DNA of 64,000 nt from Rudanella sp031411995 (GTDB taxonomy: Bacteria; Bacteroidota; Bacteroidia; Cytophagales; Spirosomataceae). Made by a program: the position numbers and the translations under genes. Where the stretch lies: the NCBI GenBank assembly GCA_031411995.1, contig JANOCD010000023.1, positions 156,901 to 220,900 of the forward strand, written 5' to 3'. This document shows positions 1 through 8,658 of the stretch, piece after piece (the first letter of the stretch is position 1; each line of letters begins with the position of its first letter). The notes under the pieces were generated by a model. The model saw nothing but the letters and a program-made list of their open reading frames with translations. It was not told where the DNA came from and searched no databases.

Positions 1-2223
1 ATTTGGCCGGTCGGAATGCCGTATCACCACCGTTGCGGTTCCGGTGGGGTTAAAGGCCCGCACGGCATTGCGAAGGGCAAAATAGGCCCCGATGCCGTAC
101 ATCAGGGGCGGTTCGCCCACGGCTTTGGAACGGAAAATGGCCCACTCACTGCCCGCTGTTTCCAGAAAATGAATGTCCAGAACCGATGGCACCGAGTAAA
201 TATCCGGGATTTTGTATGTCGAGAGAGCATTGGACAACAGGCGACCGTCGGCGTTATAACGCAGGTCTTCCATCGTCATCCAGCCGATGCCCTGCGCAAT
301 GGCTCCTTCGGCCTGTCCCCGATCAACAATCGTGTTCATGCTCTGCCCGAAATCGTGAGTAGTCTTCACATAATCAATTACATACGTCCCCCGCAAACAA
401 TCGACCGTTACGCCAACAAAGGCCGTTCCATACACATGGTAGGCAAACGGATGGCCTTTCTCGATGGTCGGGTCGTAGTGAATGCCGGGGGTGGCATAAT
501 GGGCGTGTTCGGAGAGGTTCACCCGCTGCTGAAAGGCATCCATAATCAACTCGTTCCAGAACAAGCCGGAAGGGGTTTCGCCCACCCAAATTTGCTCGTC
601 GCGGATGAAAACGGTGTCGGAGTTGAGTTTCACTCGGGCGACTGCCAACAGCCTTTCTACTAGGGTTTTGCATGCCATTTCCAGGGCTTTTCCGTTGAGG
701 TCGGAGGTGGCACTGGCTGCCGAGGGCGAGGTGTTGGCGATGCGGGTGGTGTTGGTCGTTTCGATTTTGATCCGGTCGGGATGCACCGACAAACAGCGGG
801 CCGCCACCTGCACCATTTTGGTGTTCACGCCCTGCCCCATCTCCACTGCGCCCGTACTCACGCCCACGCTGCCATCCGTATAGAGGTGTACCAACGCCCG
901 CGATTGGTTCATCCATTTCTTGGTAAAAGAAATTCCGAAGCAAATCGGCATGGCGGCCAAGCCCTTCTTTTTCAGGCGGTTGTTTTGGTTAAACTCATCC
1001 ACTTCGCGTTGCAGTTGTGGCAGATCATAGCGTTGTTCGGCATCAGTCCAGCAGTTTTGGGCTTCGCAGCCTTCGGCAATCTGCCCGTAATGAAATGCAT
1101 CGCCCTCCTGTAATAAATTAGCCCGTTGAATGTCAATCGCCGATACGCCCAACTCTTCGGCGGCTTTGGCAATGGCCGCTTCAATCACAAACATCCCCTG
1201 CGGCCCGCCAAATCCCCGGAAAGCGGTGTTCGAGGGTAAATTTGTCCGGCACGAATAGGCCGTAACGCGCAGGTTCGGAATAAAATAGGTGTTGTTGGCA
1301 TGGAACAAACTCCGTTCCAACACAGCAGGCGAGAGGTCAGCAGAAGCCCCCGCATTTTGATAGAGCGTGGCCGTGTAGGCTTTGATTTTCAGATCTTTAT
1401 CAAGACCAATCCTGAAATCTGAGGAGTAGGGATGCCGCTTGCCCGTCATGCGAAGATCCTCCATCCGGTGCAAAACATACTTCACGGGTCGGTGCAGGCA
1501 ATGTGTGGCGAGGGCTACCAACGCGGCCCACAAATTGGCTCCGTCTTCTTTCCCGCCAAAGCCACCGCCAAGCCGGGTCACGTCGATCTCGATTTTGTGC
1601 ATACCCACGCCCAACACCCGCGCCACCGCCCGTTGCACCGCCGTTGGCCCCTGCGTGCTCGAAAATAGTTTGATATGCCCGTTTTCGAGCGGAATGGCAT
1701 ACGCGCCCTGGGTTTCAAGATACAGGTGTTCCTGTCCGCCTGAGTCGGCGCGGCCCTCGACAACATGGTCACAATCGGCAAAAGCGGCTTCAGCATCGCC
1801 CGTTTGAAAGGTGCGGGGAGGCACAATCAGGTGGCCCAACGCCTGGGCTTCGCGTGGGTCTGTGACCACCGGCAACGGGTCAATGTCAACCTTGATTTTG
1901 GTGGCGGCTTTCTGCGCGATTTCTTCCGTTTCGGCAATCACCAGCGCGATTGGCATACCCCAAAAATCAACGGTTCCGTCGGCCAGCAAGACCTCGTCGG
2001 GGATGATGCCGCCAATCTGATTTTCGCCGGGAATATCGCGGGCGGTCAGGATACGTACCACGCCGGGCGTGTTCAGGGCATCGGTCAAATCGAGCGAGCG
2101 GATATGGCCATGCGCTACCGGCGACCCAAACGCACAGGCGTAGAGTGTGCCGTTCACCACGGGCAAGTCGTCCAGATAGAGCGACTCGCCCCGGACGTGA
2201 GTATAAGAATCAATGTTTTTCAT
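1..2223 (-). CDS. xdhB: Xanthine dehydrogenase, molybdopterin-binding subunit (3' end cut by window)
   Basis: Large subunit of xanthine dehydrogenase; it carries the Mo-molybdopterin centre that hydroxylates hypoxanthine and xanthine to urate in purine catabolism. The frame is open from ATG at 2223 to base 1 with no stop, so about 741 codons are visible and only the C-terminus lies outside. Family motifs seen in order are the N-terminal HVRGESLYLDD, GGGFGGKED in the Mo-domain, RGFGGPQGM, GAVEMGQGVNTK, and GEPPLM, whose Glu matches the catalytic base of the family. It starts 9 bases after the xdhA stop and is surely cotranscribed with it. The reading was made by direct minus-strand translation. 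Confidence 0.93.
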   Translation of the reverse strand, partial: MKNIDSYTHVRGESLYLDDLPVVNGTLYACAFGSPVAHGHIRSLDLTDALNTPGVVRILTARDIPGENQIGGIIPDEVLLADGTVDFWGMPIALVIAETEEIAQKAATKIKVDIDPLPVVTDPREAQALGHLIVPPRTFQTGDAEAAFADCDHVVEGRADSGGQEHLYLETQGAYAIPLENGHIKLFSSTQGPTAVQRAVARVLGVGMHKIEIDVTRLGGGFGGKEDGANLWAALVALATHCLHRPVKYVLHRMEDLRMTGKRHPYSSDFRIGLDKDLKIKAYTATLYQNAGASADLSPAVLERSLFHANNTYFIPNLRVTAYSCRTNLPSNTAFRGFGGPQGMFVIEAAIAKAAEELGVSAIDIQRANLLQEGDAFHYGQIAEGCEAQNCWTDAEQRYDLPQLQREVDEFNQNNRLKKKGLAAMPICFGISFTKKWMNQSRALVHLYTDGSVGVSTGAVEMGQGVNTKMVQVAARCLSVHPDRIKIETTNTTRIANTSPSAASATSDLNGKALEMACKTLVERLLAVARVKLNSDTVFIRDEQIWVGETPSGLFWNELIMDAFQQRVNLSEHAHYATPGIHYDPTIEKGHPFAYHVYGTAFVGVTVDCLRGTYVIDYVKTTHDFGQSMNTIVDRGQAEGAIAQGIGWMTMEDLRYNADGRLLSNALSTYKIPDIYSVPSVLDIHFLETAGSEWAIFRSKAVGEPPLMYGIGAYFALRNAVRAFNPTGTATVVIRHSDRPN

Positions 2224-2232
2224 CGCGCCGTT

Positions 2233-3657
2233 CTACATGAATACACCCTTCATTAACTGCCTTACTAATAAGCGTTTGTAGTCGGCTGAGCCACGTACAT
2301 CGCTGATGGGTGCGATTTCGGTTTGGGCAATGGCGTTGGCCTGTTCCAGCGTTTCGTCGGTGAGGGGTTGCCCAGCCAGAAACGCCGAGGTTTGAGCCAG
2401 ATACAACGGCACCGGAGCAACACCCCCCGCTGACAGGTCGGCCCGAACAATGCGGTTACCGACCATTTCGATCAGGGCGGCCATGTTCACACTCGCAATG
2501 TCCAAATACGTTCGTTTGCACACCTTCTCGAACCGGAACGCCTGAGCGGGAGTCGGCAACCGAAAAAACAGCGATTCCAGCACCTCATCGGAGTTTTTAT
2601 TAAGTGTTTTGTAGCCCCGGTACAACTCCCGAAGCGGCACAATTCGCCGGACGTTATTTCGCAAAAACACCACCTGCGCGTTCAGAGCCAGGAACCAGAT
2701 TGTTAAATCACCGATGGGAGAGGCATTGATAAGGTTCCCCGCCACCGTGCCCATGTTGCGAATGGGTGTGGACGACACCAGTTTCAGGTGCGCCTGCAAG
2801 CCCGGAAAGTGATCCTGCATGAGTGCCGACTCATTCAATTCATCCGCCGTGCAGGCCCCGTCGATGCAGCCCATGTCGTCTTCGCGCCAGATCGCGTGTG
2901 GCCCATCCTGTCCAAAAACGTGTTGCACGTGGGCATGGCGCATGGCTTCGGGCCGTTGAACGTAGAGATCGGTGCCGCCCCCCAAAAACACGGGATCAAC
3001 CGGAGCAGGCGTGTCGTCGTTCGCCGAATAAACGTGCTTAACAATCCCATTCACAGGCTGTTCCAGCAGGACAAGCATCCGTTGGGGAATAGTCGCGAAA
3101 TAGTCGGGCAGGAACTCATTTTCGATGAGCCAAGCCAGCCCATCGGCGGTGGAACCAGCCGTTGAGGGGCGATCTGTTAAGGCCGTGTTGATGCGTTCCA
3201 CAGCGCGTTCGATGGATTTGTAGCCGGTGCAACGGCAGATATTCCCGTCGATGCTGGCAATGCCATTTTGGGTGGTGGGGGCCTTATCGCTCAGGCAATA
3301 ACCCGCCAGCGAGACCACAAACCCGACCGTACAAAATCCGCATTGGGTGCCGCCTTCGTCCACCATTGCCTGTTGCACCACGTTGAGGGCGTTGGGTCGG
3401 TTCAGGCCTTCCACCGTCACAATATGTTTGCCGTTGGCATTGCCCAGCGGCATCAGGCACGAAGTCATGGAGCGATACCGCAGTTGCCCGTTCTGGCCGG
3501 ACTCGCCCACCAATACGGTGCAGGCCCCGCAATCTCCCTCGCGACAACCCGTTTTTGTGCCGGTGAGGTGCTGTTGCTGACGCACAAAATCGAGCATAAC
3601 CGTGCTTGATGGTGCGTTGGTTTCAATAAGTCGGTCGTTGAGAAGGAAGCGGATCAC
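2233..3657 (-). CDS. xdhA: Xanthine dehydrogenase, FeS/FAD subunit
   Basis: Small subunit that passes electrons from the Mo centre through two [2Fe-2S] clusters to FAD and then NAD. The 474 residues match bacterial XdhA length. The plant-ferredoxin-like cluster ligands are Cys38, Cys43 and Cys46 (GCREGDCGACTV) plus Cys67. The second cluster motif is CGFCTVG followed by NICRCTGYKS. The FAD domain begins near residue 220 with the FLGGGTDLYVQ nucleotide loop and ends with the CO_dehydrogenase-type C-terminal domain (SVNMAALIEM onward). It is first in the xdhAB operon; an imperfect palindrome lies just upstream of its start. Confidence 0.95.
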   Translation of the reverse strand: MIRFLLNDRLIETNAPSSTVMLDFVRQQQHLTGTKTGCREGDCGACTVLVGESGQNGQLRYRSMTSCLMPLGNANGKHIVTVEGLNRPNALNVVQQAMVDEGGTQCGFCTVGFVVSLAGYCLSDKAPTTQNGIASIDGNICRCTGYKSIERAVERINTALTDRPSTAGSTADGLAWLIENEFLPDYFATIPQRMLVLLEQPVNGIVKHVYSANDDTPAPVDPVFLGGGTDLYVQRPEAMRHAHVQHVFGQDGPHAIWREDDMGCIDGACTADELNESALMQDHFPGLQAHLKLVSSTPIRNMGTVAGNLINASPIGDLTIWFLALNAQVVFLRNNVRRIVPLRELYRGYKTLNKNSDEVLESLFFRLPTPAQAFRFEKVCKRTYLDIASVNMAALIEMVGNRIVRADLSAGGVAPVPLYLAQTSAFLAGQPLTDETLEQANAIAQTEIAPISDVRGSADYKRLLVRQLMKGVFM

Positions 3658-3669
3658 GGATACATTCGT

Positions 3670-3700
3670 ATTATTTCCTGTAAATATATACGGAAATAAT
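3670..3700 (-). promoter_or_regulatory. Inverted repeat upstream of xdhA (candidate operator)
   Basis: ATTATTTCC at 3670-3678 is repeated in inverse as GGAAATAAT at 3692-3700, around an AT-rich core that is itself partly symmetric (GTA..TAC). It sits 12 bases upstream of the xdhA ATG, overlapping the expected promoter/leader. Dyad symmetry at this place fits a repressor site controlling purine catabolism; the regulator is not in the window. Functional assignment is inference. Confidence 0.45.
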
Positions 3701-3748
3701 ATAGTTTTTCAGTTGGATAACCTGAGCAAGAGGGGACACGATAGCAGG

Positions 3749-4819
3749 CTACCTACTTCGCGTTAGTTGGATAACCACCCGTCGGCTGCGGCTGCGGGCT
3801 TCTTCGGGGTCGTTGGCCGCTACCGACGAATCGGGGCCTTTACCTGTCGTAATCAGTTGATTAGACGGCACTCCTTTCTGGCGCAGATACCCCTCTACCA
3901 TCCGCGCCCTATACTCGGACAGGGTCACGTTCAACTCGCGCTTGCCAACGTTTTCGGTATAGCCGGTTAAGTGAGCCACCATATCGGGTTGGCTTTTTAG
4001 CAGGGTCGCAATCGAATCCAGGGCGGTTCTTGTTTCCTGTTTCAGCTCATAACTGCTTTGTTCGAAGTATAACGCCTTGGAATCGAGCGATTTTACAACG
4101 GCATCGCTGGCAACTGGTTTGGCCCCACTGTCGGTGGCAGGTAGTATTGGTCCATTATCAGTGGCGGGTTTGGCTGGCGTATCTGCCCTCCCCCCTTTTC
4201 CGCCTTCAATATAAACAGCTTTGAAGTTCAGGCCCGAACCCGTGGTAATCTCTTCGGAAAGCAGCGACTGACCGTCGGGTGTTGCCGCTGCAAATAAATA
4301 TTTTCCTGGCCTGAAATCTCTAATCAGGAAGTTGTGTGGGTGTTTCCGGCGTTTAAACTCAAAAAAGGTGAAGTGGGCGGAGATGTTAGGCTGCGTAATT
4401 TCGTAGTCGATATCGAGGCTATCGGGGACGGAGAAACTCAAAACAAGCTCATTGACCGGCTGCACCGGTGATTCCTCTTTCAGGCTCATCGGCACCCCAA
4501 TTCGGAACTCCGAACTGCTCGATGTTGGCCCAAGAAATCGAACGGGGATGGTGGTTGTCCGGTAGCCATCGCGTTCAAATGAGAGGTATTTTGTTGAGTC
4601 AGCAATCCGAAAATCGAACGTTCCTTCGTTGCTGCTTTCGCCCAACATCACCCGGCTCTTTTTGAAACCGGCAAACGCCCTTACTTTAATATCTTCCCGC
4701 GTGCCAACAGTGTAGCAACTGCCATAAATTCGGACAGAATTGGTAGGGGGCAAAACGGTTTGAGGGCGGGGTTCATTGCCCAAAAGACAGAAAACCCAGG
4801 CGAGAATGTAGGCAACCAT
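3749..4819 (-). CDS. OmpA-family outer-membrane/peptidoglycan-binding protein
   Basis: Exported protein with a C-terminal OmpA-like peptidoglycan-binding domain (last ~110 residues: TALDSIATLL, LTGYTENVG, then LSEYRARMVEGYLRQKG and SRSRRVVIQL). The N-terminal ~220 residues look like beta-sandwich repeats with no recognised catalytic site. I chose ATG at 4819 rather than the upstream in-frame codon at 4897, because from 4819 the product begins with a hydrophobic signal-like stretch (MVAYILAWVFCLLG); the longer form puts 26 polar residues in front and runs through a long hairpin. Predicted length is 356 aa. Role: probably envelope anchoring or integrity; exact function unknown. Confidence 0.8.
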   Translation of the reverse strand: MVAYILAWVFCLLGNEPRPQTVLPPTNSVRIYGSCYTVGTREDIKVRAFAGFKKSRVMLGESSNEGTFDFRIADSTKYLSFERDGYRTTTIPVRFLGPTSSSSEFRIGVPMSLKEESPVQPVNELVLSFSVPDSLDIDYEITQPNISAHFTFFEFKRRKHPHNFLIRDFRPGKYLFAAATPDGQSLLSEEITTGSGLNFKAVYIEGGKGGRADTPAKPATDNGPILPATDSGAKPVASDAVVKSLDSKALYFEQSSYELKQETRTALDSIATLLKSQPDMVAHLTGYTENVGKRELNVTLSEYRARMVEGYLRQKGVPSNQLITTGKGPDSSVAANDPEEARSRSRRVVIQLTRSR

Positions 4820-4853
4820 GAACTCGATAGCTTTTAACTTATAAATATACGCA

Positions 4854-4922
4854 AAAAAAGTGCAAATATCAGACCAGTTTGTGGACTTGAGTAGCAAACC
4901 GGTCTGACATTTGCACTTTTTT
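4854..4922. repeat. Long inverted repeat between divergent genes
   Basis: Arms of 28 bases (4854-4881 and 4895-4922) match with 2 mismatches around a 13-base loop. The stem core is GTGCAAATRTCAGACCRGTTTG, whose arm is flanked by A-run and T-run on opposite sides, so on either strand it looks like a hairpin followed by a T tract. It would be a bidirectional terminator, yet it lies between two genes that point away from it. It may be a small non-autonomous element or a leader attenuator. Confidence 0.75.
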
Positions 4923-4967
4923 AATTATTGTGCTTTATTGCACCAGAACCGTTTAAACACAATCAAC

Positions 4968-5150
4968 ATGAAAAAAGTAATCATGGGCCTTGCCCTGCTC
5001 ACTACCCTGTCAACCGTATCAATGGCAGGGCCGTTTTTTAAGGGTAAAAAAGCCCGCGCCAAGGCCAAAGCCGAACGGATTGAAGCCAAAAAAGAGAATT
5101 GCGAGAAAATGGGCACGTCAAGCTGCTGCATGAAAAAAGCGCAGGCCTAA
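4968..5150 (+). CDS. Small secreted Lys/Cys-rich protein
   Basis: Sixty-residue protein starting MKKVIMGLALLTTLS, a clear signal peptide ending near SMAGP. The mature part is about 40 residues, very rich in Lys/Ala/Glu (KKARAKAKAERIEAKK), with three Cys near the C-terminus (Cys-x8-Cys-Cys). I chose ATG at 4968 over an upstream in-frame ATG at 4911 because it places the signal peptide at the N-terminus. A strong terminator follows 21 bases after the stop, so it is a monocistronic unit. No family recognised; function unknown. Confidence 0.6.
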   Translation: MKKVIMGLALLTTLSTVSMAGPFFKGKKARAKAKAERIEAKKENCEKMGTSSCCMKKAQA

Positions 5151-5171
5151 ACCACTTGCTGCTGTTCGCCA

Positions 5172-5208
5172 ACAACGCGCCCGACGGTTTTATCGTCGGG
5201 CGCGTTGT
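5172..5208 (+). terminator. Hairpin terminator after the small secreted gene
   Basis: Perfect 15-base stem (ACAACGCGCCCGACG at 5172-5186 pairing with 5194-5208), 7-base loop, then GTTTGT. It follows the small gene by 21 bases and precedes thyA. Confidence 0.75.
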
Positions 5209-5256
5209 GTTTGTAGGGAAAAGGCCCGATTTTTGGGGTTCTGTTCTGACTCCCTC

Positions 5257-6093
5257 ATGCAACAATACCACGACCTGCTTCGGCATATTCTGACCAACGG
5301 CACCCGCAAAACCGACCGCACCGGCACCGGTACCATCAGCGTATTTGGTTACCAGATGCGTTTCGACCTCCGCGCCCGTGTCCACGGCGGAGGTTTCCCG
5401 CTGCTGACCACCAAAAAAGTCCATACCAAGTCGATTATTCACGAACTGTTGTGGTTTATCCGGGGCGAAACCAACATCAAATACCTGACCGACAACGGGG
5501 TAACAATTTGGAATGAATGGGCAGACGAAAACGGCGACCTCGGCGATGTCTATGGCAAACAGTGGCGAAGCTGGGCCACCCCGGATGGCCGCGTGATCGA
5601 TCAGTTGCAGGATGTGCTGAACCAGCTAAAAACCAAACCCGATTCGCGCCGGATGATCGTGTCGGCCTGGAACCCCGCCGATGTACCGAAAATGGCGTTG
5701 CCACCCTGCCATTTACTGTTTCAATTCTACGTGGCCCCCCCCGACCCCGATAAGGGAGAATCCCGCCCCAAACTCTCCTGCCAGCTTTACCAACGCAGTG
5801 CCGATGTGTTTTTGGGTGTGCCTTTCAACATTGCGTCCTATGCCCTGCTCACGATGATGATTGCCCAGGAATGCGGATTCGAGGCCCACGAATTTATCTG
5901 GACGGGTGGAGATACCCACCTCTACCTCAACCACTTAGAGCAGGTTGAGACCCAGTTGTCCCGCGATTTTCGGCCCCTGCCCACCATGCGCCTGAACCCT
6001 GAAGTGACCTCTCTTTTCGATTTCCAATACAGCGATTTCACCCTCGAAAACTACAACCCGCACCCCGCCATCAAGGCTCCGGTGGCTGTTTAA
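5257..6093 (+). CDS. thyA: Thymidylate synthase
   Basis: Converts dUMP and 5,10-methylene-THF to dTMP and dihydrofolate in the cytoplasm. The catalytic Cys151 is in LPPCHLLFQFYV; also seen are RTGTGT near the start, LLWFIRG, WNEWAD, the phosphate-binding RRM of DSRRMIVSAWNP, and RSADVFLGVPFNIASYALL. Length is 278 aa against about 264 in E. coli, the extra residues being a short loop after the active-site Cys (APPDPDKGESRP). ATG at 5257 gives the standard MQQYHDLLRHIL start; a TTG 24 bases upstream adds nothing family-like. It is followed after 6 bases by a methyltransferase gene. Confidence 0.96.
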   Translation: MQQYHDLLRHILTNGTRKTDRTGTGTISVFGYQMRFDLRARVHGGGFPLLTTKKVHTKSIIHELLWFIRGETNIKYLTDNGVTIWNEWADENGDLGDVYGKQWRSWATPDGRVIDQLQDVLNQLKTKPDSRRMIVSAWNPADVPKMALPPCHLLFQFYVAPPDPDKGESRPKLSCQLYQRSADVFLGVPFNIASYALLTMMIAQECGFEAHEFIWTGGDTHLYLNHLEQVETQLSRDFRPLPTMRLNPEVTSLFDFQYSDFTLENYNPHPAIKAPVAV

Positions 6094-6099
6094 ATTCCC

Positions 6100-6885
6100 A
6101 TGTTCGATTTCCATAAAGACCGGGTGCTTTATTTCCAGCACCAGACGCTCAATACTGCCCGGTATGTGATTCCATTTATTGAGGCTCAAAAACCCCTCAC
6201 GCCCGGTATGCGGGTGCTGGAGGTTGGGTCGGGTGAGGGGGGCGTGCTAAAAGCATTTATCAATCACGGCTGCCTGGGCGTGGGCGTTGAACTGGAGGCC
6301 CCCAAAGTGGCCGTGGCCGAGGCAATGATGGCCGACGATATTGCCGCCGGACGCGCTCAATTTTTCGTGAAAAACATCTACGATACTGACATCTTAGCGG
6401 ACCTCGGCGGGGCTTTCGACCTGATTGTGTTGAAAGATGTGATCGAACACATCTACGATCAGGAGAAATGTTTGGCCTTGCTAAAAACCTTTCTGAAGCC
6501 CAGTGGAGCCATTTATTTCGGGTTTCCGCCTTGGCAAATGCCGTTTGGCGGTCACCAGCAAATTCTCCACAGCAAGTTCTTATCAAAGCTCCCCTATTTT
6601 CACCTCCTGCCGATGCCGCTGTACGTGGGCATTCTGAAAGCCTTTGGCGAACGACCAAAAGGGCTGATCGAGATTAAGGAAACGGGCATTTCCATTGAGC
6701 GTTTTGAGCGGATTGTGGCCCGGACGGGATACCGAATTGCCAACGTCCGACATTACCTCATCAACCCGATTTACGAGTTCAAATTCAAGCTGAAACCCCG
6801 CGAGCAGAACCCCCTCATTAGCAAAATCCCCTACCTCCGCGACTTCGTCACGACCTGTGTCTATTATTTGATTACGCCGGAGTAG
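6100..6885 (+). CDS. Class I SAM-dependent methyltransferase
   Basis: Rossmann-fold methyltransferase of 261 aa. Motif I is RVLEVGSGEGGVL (about residues 39-51), the acidic end of strand 2 is VGVELE, and the motif IV region is FDLIVLKDVIEH (about residues 106-117). The C-terminal third has hydrophobic stretches (YFHLLPMPLYVGIL) typical of enzymes acting near membranes or on lipids or sugars. The substrate cannot be inferred. It begins 6 bases after thyA and is probably cotranscribed, although no functional link is evident. Confidence 0.85.
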   Translation: MFDFHKDRVLYFQHQTLNTARYVIPFIEAQKPLTPGMRVLEVGSGEGGVLKAFINHGCLGVGVELEAPKVAVAEAMMADDIAAGRAQFFVKNIYDTDILADLGGAFDLIVLKDVIEHIYDQEKCLALLKTFLKPSGAIYFGFPPWQMPFGGHQQILHSKFLSKLPYFHLLPMPLYVGILKAFGERPKGLIEIKETGISIERFERIVARTGYRIANVRHYLINPIYEFKFKLKPREQNPLISKIPYLRDFVTTCVYYLITPE

Positions 6886-7340
6886 GGTCTGGCACCCTAA
6901 CGAAGTCACCCAATTAACCAGACGGTAAAATTTATCCGGCGTTTTAGTTGTAAAGCACAACTGCCTTATCTATGATTGCATAATGGATTAAAGGTGGTTT
7001 AAATTTTCTGGTGCAAAGGGCTGATTTAATTAGGCATAATTGTCCTTATACATTGATGGTCAGCATATTGTGGTTCCGCAAATTCGCGCCCATATAATTA
7101 TTGGGTGGGGCCAGCCAGAAAAGAGCTTAGGCGTGTTCCGTGTCTCGTCTGACAAGTTGCTGGCCGCTGGGTCCTTCGGGCGGTGCGTCAGGGCGGTTTC
7201 GTGTGACAAATTGCACGTTGGAGTTAGTGAACTTGGGGCTTACAAGGCGGGTTGCGACTTACAACACGAACGCCACAGTGAGGCAGATTTTGGATTCCGT
7301 TTTAACGTTTCACTCAACAAGGCAACCGCCTTTGAATGAT
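6886..7340. other. Intergenic stretch without a recognisable gene
   Basis: 455 bases between the methyltransferase and the lipoprotein. Open frames running through it from 7040 and 7140 encode nothing family-like and lack export or fold signals. No clear repeat or terminator was found. Base composition shifts midway (AT-rich to about 7110, then GC-rich), so it may hold a decayed sequence. Confidence 0.5.
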
Positions 7341-8009
7341 ATGAAAGGCATCAAAGAACAGCATAGTTTAGCAAAATCCTCATGCTGGGGTTTTGCACTG
7401 TTTCTAAGTTGGCTACTGATCGGTTGTGTATGCCCACCCGATCAGAAATTAGGCGAAATGAGACTGGCAAAGCCTCAATTTTTAAGCTTATCCGGTACAG
7501 AGTCAATGACCTATACAAACTCATCAACAACTCAGACGCTTGTACTCCGGGGGGAACCTGTGGAATACAACGTTGAGAAACTTCTTGTCGCTACTCTTTG
7601 CCAAAAAACCCCAGTTGATATACAGTTTAGCTACTATGAGTCTGTCCCTTTTGCTACCAGACGGTATAAAAGTAGCGGAATCCGATTGGAGGAGTTACGA
7701 TACACCTACAAGGTGTTCGATCCTGCACAAGGCGATACGACATCATATGTGGACATGCTGCAAATATGGGGGATGCAACTTGATATGTCCGTGCTGGTGT
7801 CTGACCGGGGAAAGCCTACTGCGCGTTCCCTGCCACTCCTCCGCGATAAAGCCGCCATTCGTGTGGTAGCTGATACGACGATCAATAATCGATCTTTTCA
7901 ACAAGTATATCGTCAAGCGGTTAATCCAACGGTATGTTTTACTTCTACCAGAGGGGTAATTGCTTTTTATCGGGATGGGGCCTGGTGGCTTCAAACCGGC
8001 TTTCAATAA
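7341..8009 (+). CDS. Lipoprotein of unknown function
   Basis: A 222-residue protein beginning MKGIKEQHSLAKSSCWGFALFLSWLLIGCVCPP; LLIGC is a lipobox, so the product is a predicted lipoprotein with Cys28 as the modified residue. The remainder is beta-rich without a family I recognise. The same frame is open upstream to 7140, but that extension has no Met-plus-signal logic, so ATG at 7341 is preferred. No operon partner. Confidence 0.55.
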   Translation: MKGIKEQHSLAKSSCWGFALFLSWLLIGCVCPPDQKLGEMRLAKPQFLSLSGTESMTYTNSSTTQTLVLRGEPVEYNVEKLLVATLCQKTPVDIQFSYYESVPFATRRYKSSGIRLEELRYTYKVFDPAQGDTTSYVDMLQIWGMQLDMSVLVSDRGKPTARSLPLLRDKAAIRVVADTTINNRSFQQVYRQAVNPTVCFTSTRGVIAFYRDGAWWLQTGFQ

Positions 8010-8289
8010 AAGAGTGGCTTTTAGTTTTGTATTAGCAAAGAGCGATTTCAGTGCGTTGTGTTTCGCTCCGCGTGAGGTGTTCTTTGGCGACAAGCAGCCC
8101 GTCTCGAAGTCAAGCGACAACCCAACTCAAGCAAGGATGTAAGGGCGCAAGTTACTCATATACAGTAAGTTTACCCCGCTCGCTATCAACCCCTGCGGGT
8201 GTTATGTATTGAAATTTAGCTAAGTAATTCTTTGTCACAACACCCTTTTGTAGTCATCATCTCCTATTGAAAAATAAACTCGTAAAACA

Positions 8290-8490
8290 ATGAAAGAATA
8301 CAAAGTCGAAACCCTGATCTACTACTCAAAACTAACGCTTGACTCAAAACACATAGCGAAAGACTCGAAAATAGAAATTCAGGCAAAGCTTGATGAATAC
8401 GCTTCCCAAGGTTACAGTTTAACGTCCACAACGTCCACTAATTTTGGACTTGCTATTTATGTCTATCTGTTTTTTGAAAAAGATATTTAA
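8290..8490 (+). CDS. Small DUF4177-like protein
   Basis: A 66-residue protein, MKEYKVETLIYY... with a central amphipathic helix (KIEIQAKLDEYASQGYSL) and a final strand (IYVYLFFEKDI). This beta-alpha-beta layout and the 'L-D-x-Y-A-S-Q-G-Y' turn resemble DUF4177 proteins, whose function is unknown. The gene is more AT-rich than its neighbours, as acquired genes often are. The 280 bases upstream hold no other gene I can support. Confidence 0.6.
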   Translation: MKEYKVETLIYYSKLTLDSKHIAKDSKIEIQAKLDEYASQGYSLTSTTSTNFGLAIYVYLFFEKDI

Positions 8491-8658
8491 CCAAAAAACG
8501 CCCCACTAGCAAACCAGCAAATGGCGTATGACCAACAAGCACGAGGAGGTGTTTTTTCGACGGTTTTGCTGATGGGTCAGGAGTAATTTTTAAACGCTAA
8601 TGAAACGCAATTAAACTTGACAGCTCAGGAACGATACCCAAAAACGGCTATTCCTCCC

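Noticed and set aside
16..943. Several open frames on both strands in the first kilobase
   Set aside because: They are shadows of xdhB, whose minus-strand frame is open through the whole region with clear molybdopterin-domain motifs.
7040..7340. Coding extension of the lipoprotein gene
   Set aside because: The upstream residues lack any signal or family resemblance, while ATG at 7341 gives a proper lipoprotein signal.
8521..8586. A 21-codon frame after the DUF4177-like gene
   Set aside because: Too short, no export signal or conserved motif; cannot be supported.
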